The notes beneath the pieces are model-generated. The model did not search any database. It saw nothing but the letters and a program-made list of their open reading frames with translations, and was not told the DNA's origin. A stretch of DNA of 64,000 nucleotides from Promicromonospora sp. MEB111 (GTDB lineage Bacteria; Actinomycetota; Actinomycetes; Actinomycetales; Cellulomonadaceae): NCBI RefSeq assembly GCF_030209445.1, contig NZ_JARVSD010000002.1, positions 84,470-148,469 on the forward strand, read 5' to 3'. Position 1 is the first letter of the stretch, and each line of letters begins with the position of its first letter. Below are positions 17,112-25,558 of the stretch, in pieces. A program made the position numbers and the translations under genes.

Positions 17112-17576
17112 TCAACCGGCGCGTTCGAGCAGTCTGTCCCTGAAACCGCGTGCCCGGGCGACGACCAGCCAGCACACGATCGGACCCGCGGCCGACATGA
17201 GCCACGCGAACATCCAGGTCTTGTCGTCGGGGTAGTAGACGTTTTCGCCACCAGGTGCGACGACGACGGGGTACACCGTCACTCCTGTCGCCCGCGGCCG
17301 GTCGCCGCCGCCCAAGCTCCAGAGACTCGCGTCGGCGATCTCGTAGGTTCTGTCGTAGGACCGGAACTCACCGTCGTTCCAGGTGCAGCGCCTGAAGCAC
17401 TCGGGACCGGACGTGGTGAACTCGCCCCTGATCCCACCGTGCGTCGCCCGCCAACTGTCGATCGTCATGGAGGCGCCGGCGGCGACGAGCGCGAACGCCA
17501 GGGCGACCCCGAGCACCCATGCCGGTCCCACGATCAGCCAGAGGGTCAGGTGTCGACGGAACCGAGACGGCGGCAT
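17112..17576 (-). CDS. Hypothetical membrane protein with two TM segments
   Basis: About 154 residues. One transmembrane segment lies near the N-terminus (residues 12-34, LWLIVGPAWVLGVALAFALV) and another near the C-terminus (about 122-142). An external loop of roughly 85 residues between them contains two Cys within CFRRC, possibly a disulfide. The family is not recognised. ATG 17576 is preceded by a TAAGGT box 8 nt upstream and no clear ribosome binding site. Confidence 0.6.
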   Translation of the reverse strand: MPPSRFRRHLTLWLIVGPAWVLGVALAFALVAAGASMTIDSWRATHGGIRGEFTTSGPECFRRCTWNDGEFRSYDRTYEIADASLWSLGGGDRPRATGVTVYPVVVAPGGENVYYPDDKTWMFAWLMSAAGPIVCWLVVARARGFRDRLLERAG

Positions 17577-17607
17577 GACCAGGGACCTTATCGGTACCCG
17601 ACAACAG

Positions 17608-18333
17608 TCAGCCGAACGTCCCCAGCTCGCCCAGGTCGACGTCGTCGATCTGCGCAGCGGTAGACCGCGCCATCCCGACCAGCTCCGACATCGGCACCAC
17701 CGCCCGGCTCGTGGCGCCAAGATCCTCGTGCGCCTCCTTCGACCACAGCGGCGGGTAGAAGTTCAACCCGCTGTCCCCGCTCAGGCCGCGGGTCTCGGCG
17801 TCCCAGCCGTCCCACCGCAGGCCCTCCGTGAAGTCGGCCAGCCCGCCGTCGAGCACCCACGTGAGCCACGCCGCGTAGCCCGCCTCCAGCGGCTCCCACT
17901 GGAGCGTGTCGGGAGCGAGATAGGTCATCTCGCCAGGACTTCCCGGCCTCCCGACCGATCCGGGGTGCGGCCCGTTGAGCACGTACGTCCCGCCGAGCAC
18001 GTCGTGCGCGACGACGAGCCCGTGCGCCGCGTACCAGGACGCCTCAGGCACGAGGGGGAACTCGTTCACCGCGGCCAGCCCGGGCAGGGCGCCGACGTCG
18101 TCCGGGCTCCCGTACACCCGCAGCCACCCGTGGTCGATCAGCAGCCCGCCGGTATGCACGACGACAGCACCGAGAAACGACCCCGTCGTCACCTGGAGCT
18201 GTTCGAGCGTGCGCCGGCTGGTCGCGTCGTCAGGGGCCAGGACCTCGGCGGTCACCGCCGCCTCCTCGACGAGCCTCTGCAGCTCCGGCCAGGCAGGACG
18301 CTGCGTCGCGGTCAGGTTCTCGAACAGTCGCAC
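17608..18333 (-). CDS. DUF2625 family protein
   Basis: 241 residues matching DUF2625: PAWPELQRLVEEA near the start, LQVTTGSFLGAVVVHTGGLL near residue 45, DHGWLRVYGSPDD, then GGTYVLNGPHPGS and FYPPLWSKEAHEDL. The fold resembles SMI1/KNR4-like immunity proteins in layout, but the function is unknown. The GTG start at 18331-18333 is supported by TAGGAT at 18339-18344, 5 nt upstream, and by the typical family N-terminus. Confidence 0.75.
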   Translation of the reverse strand: MRLFENLTATQRPAWPELQRLVEEAAVTAEVLAPDDATSRRTLEQLQVTTGSFLGAVVVHTGGLLIDHGWLRVYGSPDDVGALPGLAAVNEFPLVPEASWYAAHGLVVAHDVLGGTYVLNGPHPGSVGRPGSPGEMTYLAPDTLQWEPLEAGYAAWLTWVLDGGLADFTEGLRWDGWDAETRGLSGDSGLNFYPPLWSKEAHEDLGATSRAVVPMSELVGMARSTAAQIDDVDLGELGTFG

Positions 18334-18397
18334 ACTCGATCCTAGTCCGGCACGGGCAGCACCCTGAGCGCAGGCACGCGCCCGGGAAGACCGCCCG

Positions 18398-18428
18398 TTG
18401 ACCCTCGACCCGCTCGATCCCCCAGGCT
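18398..18428 (+). promoter_or_regulatory. MerR-type promoter with 19-bp spacer in front of the MFS gene
   Basis: The -35 box TTGACC (18398-18403) and -10 box CAGGCT (18423-18428) are separated by 19 bp, the over-long spacing typical of promoters that MerR activators distort into activity. The -10 ends 7 nt before the ATG, so the transcript is leaderless. The motif TTGACCCTCGACCC recurs inverted (13 of 14 bases) upstream of the MerR gene itself. Confidence 0.6.
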
Positions 18429-18435
18429 CCCGGCC

Positions 18436-19626
18436 ATGCCCGTCAAGCTCCCCCATTCCTGGCTCGCCTTCCTCGCCGCGAGCACCCTCAGCCAGCTCGG
18501 CAGCTCGGTCCTCTGGTTCGCCCTGGGCTGGGCCGCGGCGTCGCACGGCGGCCAGGTGGCCGCGCTCGTCCTGACGGCGTCCGGCCTGCCGCGGCTGCTC
18601 CTGGTGCTGGTGGGCGGCTCGGTCGCCGACCGGGTCGGCGCCCGACGCCTGCTCCTGTGCACCGAGTCCGTCATGGTCGCGGTCTGCCTCGCCCTCGCCG
18701 TCGCGCTCCGCTCCACCGGCCCGACGCCGTGGCTCCTCGCCGCCGCCGGCCTCGCCTCCGGCGTGGTCTCGGCGTTCTCCCTGCCCGCCCTCGGCTCGAT
18801 GCCGCGCCGCCTCGTGGACGACGCCGCGCTCCCCCACGCGATGGCCCTGCGCCAGGGCCTGAGCCAAGCCGTGCTGCTCGCCGGCGCCCCGCTCGGCGGC
18901 GTCCTGGTCGCCACCGTGGGTCTGCCCGCGATCGCGGTCGCCGACGCCGCCGGCTTCGCCGTCGTCCTGCTCGTCCTCGCGGTGATCCGGCCCGCGCGCG
19001 GCGTCGGCCCCTCCACGGAGCCGTTCTGGCGCTCCCTGTCCGACGGCGCCCGCGGGGTCGCCCGGACGCGGGGCCTCGCGGCGGCGCTCGGGCTGACGGG
19101 CGCCGTGGCCGCCGTCGTGCTGCCGGTGTCGTCGCTGCTCGTGCCGCTGCTGGGGCAGGCCTCCGGGTGGGGCGCCGGAGCGACGGGGGTGGTGGTCGCC
19201 ACGCAGGCGGCGGGGTCGATCGGCGCGGCGCTCGTCGTGGCCCGGACCGGGACGGCGCGGCGGACCGGGCCGGCCGTGGCGCTGGGGCTGGCCGCGACAG
19301 CGGGCGGCGTGGCGTTGCTCGCCTCCGGGAGCTCGCCGGCTCTAGTGGCCGGCGCGGCCGGCGTCGTCGGGGCGGGGACGGGCGTCGCCGTCGCGCACCT
19401 GGGGCCGTTCGTGCTGGGCAGCGCACCGCGCACCCACCTGGCGCGGGTCCAGGCGTGGACCGCGCTGGCGCAGCTCGCTCCGGTCGTCGTGTCGAACAAC
19501 CTGCTCGGCGCGCTCGCCGAGCGAGTCTCCCCCGGCGTCGCACTGGGCTGCTGCGCAGCCGCCCTCGGGCTGTGCGCGCTGGCGGCCACCCGGCTGCTCG
19601 CACGTCGTGACCCGGCTGGACCCTGA
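18436..19626 (+). CDS. MFS transporter, probable drug exporter
   Basis: 396 residues with 12 predicted membrane segments. The loop 2-3 motif GGSVADRVGARRLLL matches the MFS GxxxDRxGRR signature. The sequence groups with multidrug or small-molecule exporters and not sugar importers. It is 27 bp upstream of a MerR-type regulator gene, and both promoters have 19-bp spacers, which supports a regulated efflux unit. The substrate is unknown. Confidence 0.85.
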   Translation: MPVKLPHSWLAFLAASTLSQLGSSVLWFALGWAAASHGGQVAALVLTASGLPRLLLVLVGGSVADRVGARRLLLCTESVMVAVCLALAVALRSTGPTPWLLAAAGLASGVVSAFSLPALGSMPRRLVDDAALPHAMALRQGLSQAVLLAGAPLGGVLVATVGLPAIAVADAAGFAVVLLVLAVIRPARGVGPSTEPFWRSLSDGARGVARTRGLAAALGLTGAVAAVVLPVSSLLVPLLGQASGWGAGATGVVVATQAAGSIGAALVVARTGTARRTGPAVALGLAATAGGVALLASGSSPALVAGAAGVVGAGTGVAVAHLGPFVLGSAPRTHLARVQAWTALAQLAPVVVSNNLLGALAERVSPGVALGCCAAALGLCALAATRLLARRDPAGP

Positions 19627-19647
19627 AGTGGGTCGAGGGTCGATGCT
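19617..19647 (+). promoter_or_regulatory. Second 19-bp-spacer promoter, in front of the MerR fusion gene
   Basis: TGGACC (19617-19622) and GATGCT (19642-19647) are separated by 19 bp, and the -10 ends 6 nt before the GTG at 19654. The spacer contains GGGTCGAGGGTCGA, the inverted copy of the motif at the MFS promoter. This points to autoregulation by the MerR protein and supports the GTG start. Confidence 0.5.
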
Positions 19648-19653
19648 GTACCC

Positions 19654-20694
19654 GTGTACCCCGCAACGATGCTGACCGTCGGCGCGTTCTCGCGCGCCTC
19701 GGGCCTCCCCGTCAGCGCCCTGCGCTACTACGACGCCGCAGGCCTGCTCCGTCCCGCGCACGTGGACTCCGCCACCGGCTACCGCTGGTACGCGCCGGAC
19801 CAGGTGGAACGGGGCAGGCTGGTCGCCCGGATGCGCCAGACGGGCATGCCGGTCGCCGACATCTGCCGCGTCATCACGAGCGACCCCGTCACGGCCCGCC
19901 GGGTCGTCGACGCGCACCAGCGCCGCCTGGAGGCCGAGCTCGCCACGGCGTCCGCCCACCTCGCCGACGTGCGCGAGCTGCTGGCGGCGACCACCAGCCT
20001 CACGGTCGACGACGACGCGCTGCGCGCCGCGCTCCGCGCCGTCCGGCACGCCGTGAGCGAGGACGCCGGCTGGCCGGCGCTGCGCGGCGTCCTGTTCGAC
20101 GTCGACGACGTCGGCCTCCGGCTCGTCGCCACGGACCGCCACCACATGGCCGTCGCCGGTGTGCCGGTGGCCGACGTGTCGGGCCGGGCGGCGCGCGTCA
20201 TCGTGCCGGTCGCGGTCGTGGACGCCTTCCTGGACCGCGCAAAGACCGCACGGGTGGACATGTCCCTGGCCGCGCACCGGATCACGCTCGGCGGCCTGGA
20301 CGGCGCGCCGATCGATGCGCTCTACCCCGACTACCAGGCCCTTCTCGCGGCGCACGGGTCCTGGCCGGGGGACGCGCGGCCGGTCGCGGTCGGTGTGACC
20401 GTGCCTGCGCCGGACCTCCTGGAGCGGGTCCTGCGGTCCGACGTCGGGAGCGGGCCGAACGGCCAACGGCGGGGCGACCTGGTGCTGATCAGCCTCGACC
20501 CCGCGGAGGTCCGCGTCGGTGAGGCGCCGGGCACCGTCGCCTTCGACCGGGAGTTTCTCGCCGACGCCGTCCGTTCGTTCGGCGACGCCGACCTGCTGCT
20601 GACGGTCGGCGAGCGCGACGCGATGCGCCTCGCGGCGGTACACGGTCCGGACGCCGTCGTCCTCCTCATGCCGGTACGACGCGACGCTGCCTGA
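19654..20694 (+). CDS. MerR regulator fused to a DNA-polymerase sliding-clamp-like domain
   Basis: 346 residues. The N-terminal MerR winged helix reads VGAFSRASGLPVSALRYYD and GLLRPAHVD, followed by a coiled-coil region to about residue 125. The C-terminal 215 residues look like DnaN beta-clamp modules: ALRAVRHAVSEDAGWPALRG then VRLVATDRHHMA-type residues (RLVATDRHHMAVAGV), a middle VPVAVVDAFL stretch, and the end AFDREFLADAVRSFGDADL and VVLLMPVRR. In DnaN the same order and spacing are seen. This domain probably serves as a sensor or oligomerisation unit here, not as a processivity clamp; that is inference. GTG 19654 is favoured by the promoter; ATG 19669 is the alternative. It is a probable regulator of the MFS gene upstream. 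Confidence 0.8.
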   Translation: MYPATMLTVGAFSRASGLPVSALRYYDAAGLLRPAHVDSATGYRWYAPDQVERGRLVARMRQTGMPVADICRVITSDPVTARRVVDAHQRRLEAELATASAHLADVRELLAATTSLTVDDDALRAALRAVRHAVSEDAGWPALRGVLFDVDDVGLRLVATDRHHMAVAGVPVADVSGRAARVIVPVAVVDAFLDRAKTARVDMSLAAHRITLGGLDGAPIDALYPDYQALLAAHGSWPGDARPVAVGVTVPAPDLLERVLRSDVGSGPNGQRRGDLVLISLDPAEVRVGEAPGTVAFDREFLADAVRSFGDADLLLTVGERDAMRLAAVHGPDAVVLLMPVRRDAA

Positions 20695-20741
20695 AGCCCT
20701 GAACCGTGGGCCCGGGAACCCACCCTCGCTAGTCTGCGCAG

Positions 20742-21287
20742 ATGGCAGACCTCGGACCCGTCACCTGGCCACCCGCCCCCATCAGGACCGAGCGGCTCCT
20801 GCTCCGGCAGCCCGTCGCCGCGGACCGCGCAGCGATCATCGAGCTGAGCGCCTCCCCCGAGGTGGGCACGTACATCGGCGGCGCCCGACCGCGTGACGAG
20901 CTCGAGCGCACGATCTCCGCGGTGCCGAAGGCGCACCCGGGCCAGTTCGTCGTCGACCTCGACGGAGCGATGATCGGGCTGGTCCAGCTCGACCGGCGCA
21001 ACGGGGACTATCTGGTCGGCCCGGCCGTCGGGAAGGTCGAGCTGGGCTACCTGTTCCTCCCAGAGGTGTGGGGGCAGGGGTACGCCGCCGAGGCCTGCGC
21101 GGCGGCGCTCGACTGGTTCGCCGGCGCGGTCCCGGACGAGCCGGTCGTGCTGGTCACGCAGTCCGCCAACGAACGCTCGATGCGTCTCGCGGCGCGGCTG
21201 GGGTTCGTCGAGGAGGGCCGGTTCGAGGCGTGGGACGCCGAGCAGTGGTTCGGCGTGCGGCCGGCGTCGGCGTCCGGACGGGTCTGA
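20742..21287 (+). CDS. GNAT acetyltransferase, RimJ/RimL type
   Basis: 181 residues. The pattern RTERLLLRQPVAADRAAI is typical of the RimJ-like subgroup. The acetyl-CoA loop appears as LPEVWGQGYAAEACAAAL, and ANERSMRLAARLGFVEEGRF closes the fold. These enzymes acetylate N-terminal or side-chain amines of proteins or small molecules. A TAGTCT box (20730-20735) sits 6 nt before the ATG, indicating leaderless expression. The substrate is unknown. Confidence 0.8.
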   Translation: MADLGPVTWPPAPIRTERLLLRQPVAADRAAIIELSASPEVGTYIGGARPRDELERTISAVPKAHPGQFVVDLDGAMIGLVQLDRRNGDYLVGPAVGKVELGYLFLPEVWGQGYAAEACAAALDWFAGAVPDEPVVLVTQSANERSMRLAARLGFVEEGRFEAWDAEQWFGVRPASASGRV

Positions 21288-21375
21288 GGTTCACCAGGAA
21301 CGGGTGAGGGTACGGGGGCCACCACGGCGCTGAGATGAGGAGACTCACCGCAGGTGCCCTCGGCAAGGAGCCAAC

Positions 21376-21822
21376 ATGTCCGGCAAGTACGCCCCCGGAT
21401 CCGACCCGTACCCCGGGCTGACCCCGGTCGCCGGCTACGGCCCGCCGACGTCGGTGGCGGTCACCTCGTCGGGCTTCGCAGGGACGATGCTCGTCCTGGC
21501 GGCCCTGTTCCAGATCCTCCAGGGGATCGCGGCCCTGGCGGCGGACACGTCGGCCATGGTCAGCGTCGAGTACATCTACGAGCTCGACGTGACGACCTGG
21601 GGCTGGATCCACATCAGCGTGGGCGCCGCCGCGTTCGCCGCGGGCCTCGGCGTTCTGCGCAAGCAGACCTGGGCGTACGTCGCAGGGCTTGCCCTCGCGA
21701 TCCTGGCGAGCATCGTGAACTTCGCCTTCCTGCCCTACTACCCCCTCTGGAGCGCGGTCATCATCGCCCTCACCCTGGCGGTCATCTGGGCACTGATCTT
21801 CCTTCTCGGCCGGCGGAGCTGA
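21376..21822 (+). CDS. DUF7144-like four-TM membrane protein
   Basis: 148 residues with four membrane segments. The family signature is visible in FAGTMLVLAALFQILQGIAA, DVTTWGWIHISVGA, and the end FAFLPYYPLWSAVIIALTL. Members are common small actinobacterial membrane proteins of unknown role. ATG 21376 has AAGGAG 6 nt upstream. Its last 41 bp overlap the 3' end of the convergent MFS gene. Confidence 0.8.
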   Translation: MSGKYAPGSDPYPGLTPVAGYGPPTSVAVTSSGFAGTMLVLAALFQILQGIAALAADTSAMVSVEYIYELDVTTWGWIHISVGAAAFAAGLGVLRKQTWAYVAGLALAILASIVNFAFLPYYPLWSAVIIALTLAVIWALIFLLGRRS

Positions 21823-23062
21823 GCAGCCGGAACGACGGCACCACGAACGGCGTCAGCGCCAGCACCGCGTACGCCACCCCCACGGCCCAGAGCGTGGGCA
21901 CCAGCCCGACCCCGTCGACGAGCACGCCCGCCACCAGCGGCCCGAGCGGCAGCCCCAGCCACGCCAGCGACTTCACCGCGCCCAGCACCCTGGGCAGCAT
22001 CTCCGTCGGGATGCGCTCGTACTGCACCGCGCCCAGCACGGGATTGATGCCACCCATCGCGAGCCCGCAGAGCACCACCACCGCCAGCACGGGCACCACC
22101 TCGTCACTCACCGCGAGCGCGAGGAACCACGGCGCGCCGCCGAGCAGGAACCCGAAGGAGTACAGCGCCCAGCGGTTCACCCGCGGCGCCACCCACGCTC
22201 CGACCAGGCTCCCCGCCAGGGCGCCCAGGGAGAACCCGCCGGCCACGGTGCCGACGGCGGCCACCGGCAGCTCGTGCTCCCGCACCCAGGACGGGAGATA
22301 GACGCTGGCCAGCCCGGCGTTCAGCAGGTTGCCGACGGCGACCATCACGACCACCCCCAGCAGCACCCGGTCGCGCGCGAGGAAGGCGAGGCCGGCGCCG
22401 AGTCGGCGCAGGTAGGGGTCCGCGACGTCGTCCCGCGCCGCCGGTGCGCCCACGGTGCGCGGGACGCACAGCGCGACGAGCATCGCGGCGACGAAGAACG
22501 CTCCCCCGCTCACGATCAGGACCGTCGGCGGGGAGATCACGGTCAGGAGGACGGCGGCGATCGGCGCGCCGACGAGCTGGCCGCCCTGGCTGGCCGAGGC
22601 GTGCAGCCCGGCCGCCCGTTCGAGCGGCACTGCGGCCAGGCGGGCGACGGCGGGGACGAGCGGCGCGCTGCCGCAGTCGGCCACGCCCCGGAACGCGCCG
22701 GCACAGGCGATGACCACGAGCAGCGCCCCGAACCCGAGGTGCCCGTTGACGTACAGCACGGGGACGACGAGCAGCGCCACGCCGGCGGCCAGGTTGGCCG
22801 TCCAGCTCGACCGTCGCGGCCCGAACCGCTCCACCGCAGGACCGGCGGTGGCCTGCATCAGCACGTACGGCGCCATCTCGGCCGTCACGACGAGCCCCGT
22901 CTGGGCCGCGCTCCCCGTGGTCGTGAGCACGAACCACGGGATCGCGATGGCCGACACGGCCGTGCAGGTCACGGAGACGACGTAGGCCGCCAGCACCGCG
23001 GCCAGCGGAAGCCGACGGCGCGCCGCCGCGATCTCGGCCGTCGTCTGCTCGGCGGCCGTCAC
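21782..23062 (-). CDS. MFS transporter
   Basis: 426 residues with about 12 membrane segments. The inter-TM2-3 loop is reduced (AGPAVERFGPRRSSW). The overall pattern resembles the enterobactin/macrolide exporter-like MFS group. It overlaps by 4 bp (ATGA) with the start-side gene for a winged-helix regulator, so the two are translationally coupled and the regulator probably controls it. The substrate is unknown. Its 3' end overlaps the convergent DUF7144 gene. Confidence 0.85.
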   Translation of the reverse strand: MTAAEQTTAEIAAARRRLPLAAVLAAYVVSVTCTAVSAIAIPWFVLTTTGSAAQTGLVVTAEMAPYVLMQATAGPAVERFGPRRSSWTANLAAGVALLVVPVLYVNGHLGFGALLVVIACAGAFRGVADCGSAPLVPAVARLAAVPLERAAGLHASASQGGQLVGAPIAAVLLTVISPPTVLIVSGGAFFVAAMLVALCVPRTVGAPAARDDVADPYLRRLGAGLAFLARDRVLLGVVVMVAVGNLLNAGLASVYLPSWVREHELPVAAVGTVAGGFSLGALAGSLVGAWVAPRVNRWALYSFGFLLGGAPWFLALAVSDEVVPVLAVVVLCGLAMGGINPVLGAVQYERIPTEMLPRVLGAVKSLAWLGLPLGPLVAGVLVDGVGLVPTLWAVGVAYAVLALTPFVVPSFRLLSSAGREGRSVPR

Positions 23063-23721
23063 GCGGGTGCCCCCGTGCCGCCCTCGTCGTCGTCCGGCAG
23101 GAGCTGGTACTGGAAGACCGCCCGGTGTCGCTCCGGCCCGTCCGCGTCCGGGCCTCCCGGGCCGCGGGCGCGGCCCGCCTGGTCCCGGCGGAACGCGGCG
23201 ACGGCCTCGACCACGCGTGCCGAGAGCTCGCGGGCCTCGGCGTACGTGAGCGACAGGTCGATGTAGCCGAGCTGCCAGGGCAGCTCACGAACCTCTTCGC
23301 CCCGCTCGGGCAGACCGTTCACGTAGCCCAGTACCCGCTCGTGCCCCACCTGGGCGACCATGCGCAGGTACCGCGCCGCCGTCTCGAGCTGCTCGGCGTC
23401 GCCCTGCTGGTCGGGCACGCGCAACGTGAAGGTGACGTTCTCGTGCGCGGCCCGCCACCAGCGGTCGCGCCGGTTGCCGAGCTCCTCGTCCTCGACCACG
23501 AGCCCGGCGTCCGCGAGCGTGCGCAGGTGGTAGCTCGTCACGCCGCTGGAGTGGCCCACCCGCTGCGCCAGGCCCGACGCCGTGGCGGGTCCGTCCTCGC
23601 GCAGCAGCCGGAGCAGGGCGAACCGGATCGGGTGCGCCAGCGCCTGCACGTTGTGCGGGGTCAGCGTCGCGTAACGCTCCGGGTCGAACCAGGGCGGTGG
23701 CCAGCCCTCTTGCTCGGTCAT
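23059..23721 (-). CDS. ArsR-like winged-helix regulator
   Basis: 220 residues. The DNA-binding part is HPIRFALLRLLREDGPATAS followed by LAQRVGHSSGVTSYHLRTLADAGLV, typical of HTH_20/ArsR regulators. No Cys metal site of the CxC type is seen, so the effector is not an obvious metal. A leaderless promoter (TAGCGT, 6 nt before the ATG) and a TTGCAAA inverted repeat upstream suggest autoregulation of an operon with the MFS gene, with which it overlaps. Confidence 0.8.
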   Translation of the reverse strand: MTEQEGWPPPWFDPERYATLTPHNVQALAHPIRFALLRLLREDGPATASGLAQRVGHSSGVTSYHLRTLADAGLVVEDEELGNRRDRWWRAAHENVTFTLRVPDQQGDAEQLETAARYLRMVAQVGHERVLGYVNGLPERGEEVRELPWQLGYIDLSLTYAEARELSARVVEAVAAFRRDQAGRARGPGGPDADGPERHRAVFQYQLLPDDDEGGTGAPA

Positions 23722-23749
23722 GCGACCACGCTACGACCGCAAAGGCTTT

Positions 23750-23768
23750 TTGCAAAGCACATTTGCAA
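23750..23768. promoter_or_regulatory. Inverted repeat TTGCAAA-N5-TTTGCAA, candidate operator
   Basis: A perfect 7-bp inverted repeat with a 5-bp spacer lies 17 bp upstream of the -10 box of the winged-helix regulator, in the -35 region. It is markedly AT-rich compared with its surroundings. This is the expected place for an autoregulatory operator of the regulator/MFS operon. Confidence 0.55.
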
Positions 23769-23791
23769 TTGATTCGTTCGGCAGGTCCGGC

Positions 23792-24667
23792 TCAGTCCAC
23801 CGGGTGTACCTGCTGCCCGACGGCGCTCCGCAGCGCCGCCCGGAACTCCCCCGGCCGCTCCAGCCAGGGGTGATGTCCGGCCCCGGGGATGATGGTCACC
23901 GCGCACCCCAGCTCCGCGCCCAACGAGCGCAGGAGCGCGGCGGGGCGCGGGTCGCCGGCGCCGCCGATGATCGCCGAACCAGCAGGCAGCACCGCGCGCA
24001 GCCGGTCGATCGCGTGCTCCAGCGGGTCGACGCGTTTGTCGGCGTTGAGCTGGGCGTTCATCACCCAGTTGATCGGCCGCATCGCGCGAACGGACGCCAG
24101 CGCCCACGTCCAGGCGTTGTCCTGGTCGGCGTGGTCGGTGAACCACGACAGCGCCAGGTACTCGACCTCCTCGTCGTCGCAGCGCGAGGCGAGCGAGTCA
24201 AGGTGGTCGAGCCGATCCTGCTGGGCGGGCGAGCGACGCGCCCGTTCCGCGACGCGGGTCGGCTCGCGCCACGGCCCCACGAAGGGCCCGCAGAGGTAGA
24301 CCACTCCGGCGACGCGCTCCGGGTGCGCCAGCGCGAAGAAGCTCACCAGGTCGGTCCCGTAGGAGTGCCCCACCAGGATCATCCGGTCGTGGCCCCACGC
24401 GTCCATCAGGTTCTCGAGGTCCCGCACGTGGCGGGCCACGGTGTGCCGACCGCTCCACCCGGACCCTCCGGTGCCGCGCTGGTCGTAGCGGTACACCCGG
24501 GTCAGGTCGTCGATCAGGGCGGAGACGGGTTCGAGGTAGTCCGGGAGCCCCGGCCCGCCGTGGACCAGCACGACCGGGGGCCGGCCCGCGCCCGCTACCC
24601 CCGCGGGGCCGGACTGCCAGGTGCGCAGCCGGACGCCGTCGTCCACCTCGACCCAGGCCACCGTCAT
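23792..24667 (-). CDS. Alpha/beta hydrolase, proline iminopeptidase-like
   Basis: 291 residues. It has the oxyanion motif VHGGPG near residue 36, YRYDQRGTGGSG near 60, the nucleophile elbow GHSYGT near 100, and a terminal GAGHHPW with the catalytic His near 264. HGGPG and DQRGTG together are the S33 peptidase/proline iminopeptidase signature. It probably cleaves N-terminal residues or ester or amide bonds in the cytoplasm. A TAGGGT box lies 8 nt before the ATG, suggesting a leaderless transcript. Confidence 0.8.
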   Translation of the reverse strand: MTVAWVEVDDGVRLRTWQSGPAGVAGAGRPPVVLVHGGPGLPDYLEPVSALIDDLTRVYRYDQRGTGGSGWSGRHTVARHVRDLENLMDAWGHDRMILVGHSYGTDLVSFFALAHPERVAGVVYLCGPFVGPWREPTRVAERARRSPAQQDRLDHLDSLASRCDDEEVEYLALSWFTDHADQDNAWTWALASVRAMRPINWVMNAQLNADKRVDPLEHAIDRLRAVLPAGSAIIGGAGDPRPAALLRSLGAELGCAVTIIPGAGHHPWLERPGEFRAALRSAVGQQVHPVD

Positions 24668-24770
24668 AGTGCCGCACCCTACGGCGACCGGCCGGCGGGT
24701 GGGCCGATGAGTCCGTCCGCTCCCCCAGGTCTACCCGATGAGGCAGAGACCACTCATCAGGGAGCACACC

Positions 24771-25403
24771 ATGGGCATCATCCAGATCGAGCTGTTCGCC
24801 ACCCTCGACCTCGTCGCGCAGGCGCCCGGCGGACCCGAGGAGGACCCGGAGGGGTTCCCGTTCGGCGGCTGGCAGGCCCCGCTGCTCGACGACGTCACCG
24901 GCACCCAGATCGACGCCGCCTACCGGGGCACCGACGCCCTGCTGCTCGGCCGGCGCACCTACGACATCTTCGCGGCCTACTGGCCGCAGCACGAGGGCGA
25001 CCAGGACTTCGAGATCGCCGAGCTCTTCAACCGCGTGCCCAAGTACGTGGCCTCCCGCGGCACGCCCGACCTCGCGTGGGCCGGCTCCACGCAGCTCGGC
25101 CCGGACCTGCCCGCCGCGGTGCGCGAGATCCGGGACCGCCACGAGAACATCAAGGTGGTCGGCAGCCTGGACCTGGTGCAGACCCTGCTGCGCGAGAAGC
25201 TCTTCGACCGACTCGACCTGTGGGTGCACCCCATCCTGCTCGGCGTCGGCAAGAAGGTGTTCGACGGCGGCGCGGTGCCCTCCAACCTCACCCTCCTCGA
25301 ACCGCCGGCGACCAGCCCGAACGGCACGGTGCACCTGCTCTACGGTCTCGCCGAGGGCACCCCGGGCACGGGCGACATGGGCGCCCCCGACCGCGGGGTG
25401 TGA
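24771..25403 (+). CDS. Dihydrofolate reductase/RibD C-terminal family protein
   Basis: 210 residues. The motif LLGRRTYDIFAAYWP near residue 65, KVVGSLDLVQTLL near 130 and LDLWVHPILLGVGKKVFDGG near 150 define the RibD C-terminal/YyaP family. This is an NADPH-dependent reductase fold; the substrate is unknown. ATG 24771 is preceded by CAGGGAG. It is followed by a small hairpin at 25445-25461. Confidence 0.85.
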   Translation: MGIIQIELFATLDLVAQAPGGPEEDPEGFPFGGWQAPLLDDVTGTQIDAAYRGTDALLLGRRTYDIFAAYWPQHEGDQDFEIAELFNRVPKYVASRGTPDLAWAGSTQLGPDLPAAVREIRDRHENIKVVGSLDLVQTLLREKLFDRLDLWVHPILLGVGKKVFDGGAVPSNLTLLEPPATSPNGTVHLLYGLAEGTPGTGDMGAPDRGV

Positions 25404-25444
25404 GCCGGCCGCCCCGAGGAGGCGAAGCTGCGCGCGGCGGGCGT

Positions 25445-25461
25445 GCCCGTGCCGCACGGGC
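25445..25461 (+). terminator. Small GC hairpin after the RibD-like gene
   Basis: GCCCGTG and CACGGGC form a 7-bp stem with a 3-nt loop 42 bp after the stop codon. It is plausible as a terminator but short. Confidence 0.35.
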
Positions 25462-25507
25462 GCTGATGGGAGTTATCAGGGCATGGATCCCCGCACGTCC
25501 CGTGCGG

Positions 25508-25543
25508 TAACCTCCGGGGAGCAGGTACATGACAGCGCTGTCA
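25508..25543 (+). promoter_or_regulatory. -10 box and LacI-type palindrome before the large secreted protein gene
   Basis: TAACCT (25508-25513) is a likely -10 box. About 10 bp after the expected transcription start is the perfect 14-bp palindrome TGACAGCGCTGTCA (25530-25543). Perfect palindromes with a central GC or CG are typical LacI-family operators, and this position would block initiation. A second inverted repeat, CCGCACG/CGTGCGG, overlaps the upstream part (25491-25507). Confidence 0.6.
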
Positions 25544-25558
25544 GCACGGGAGGAACCC

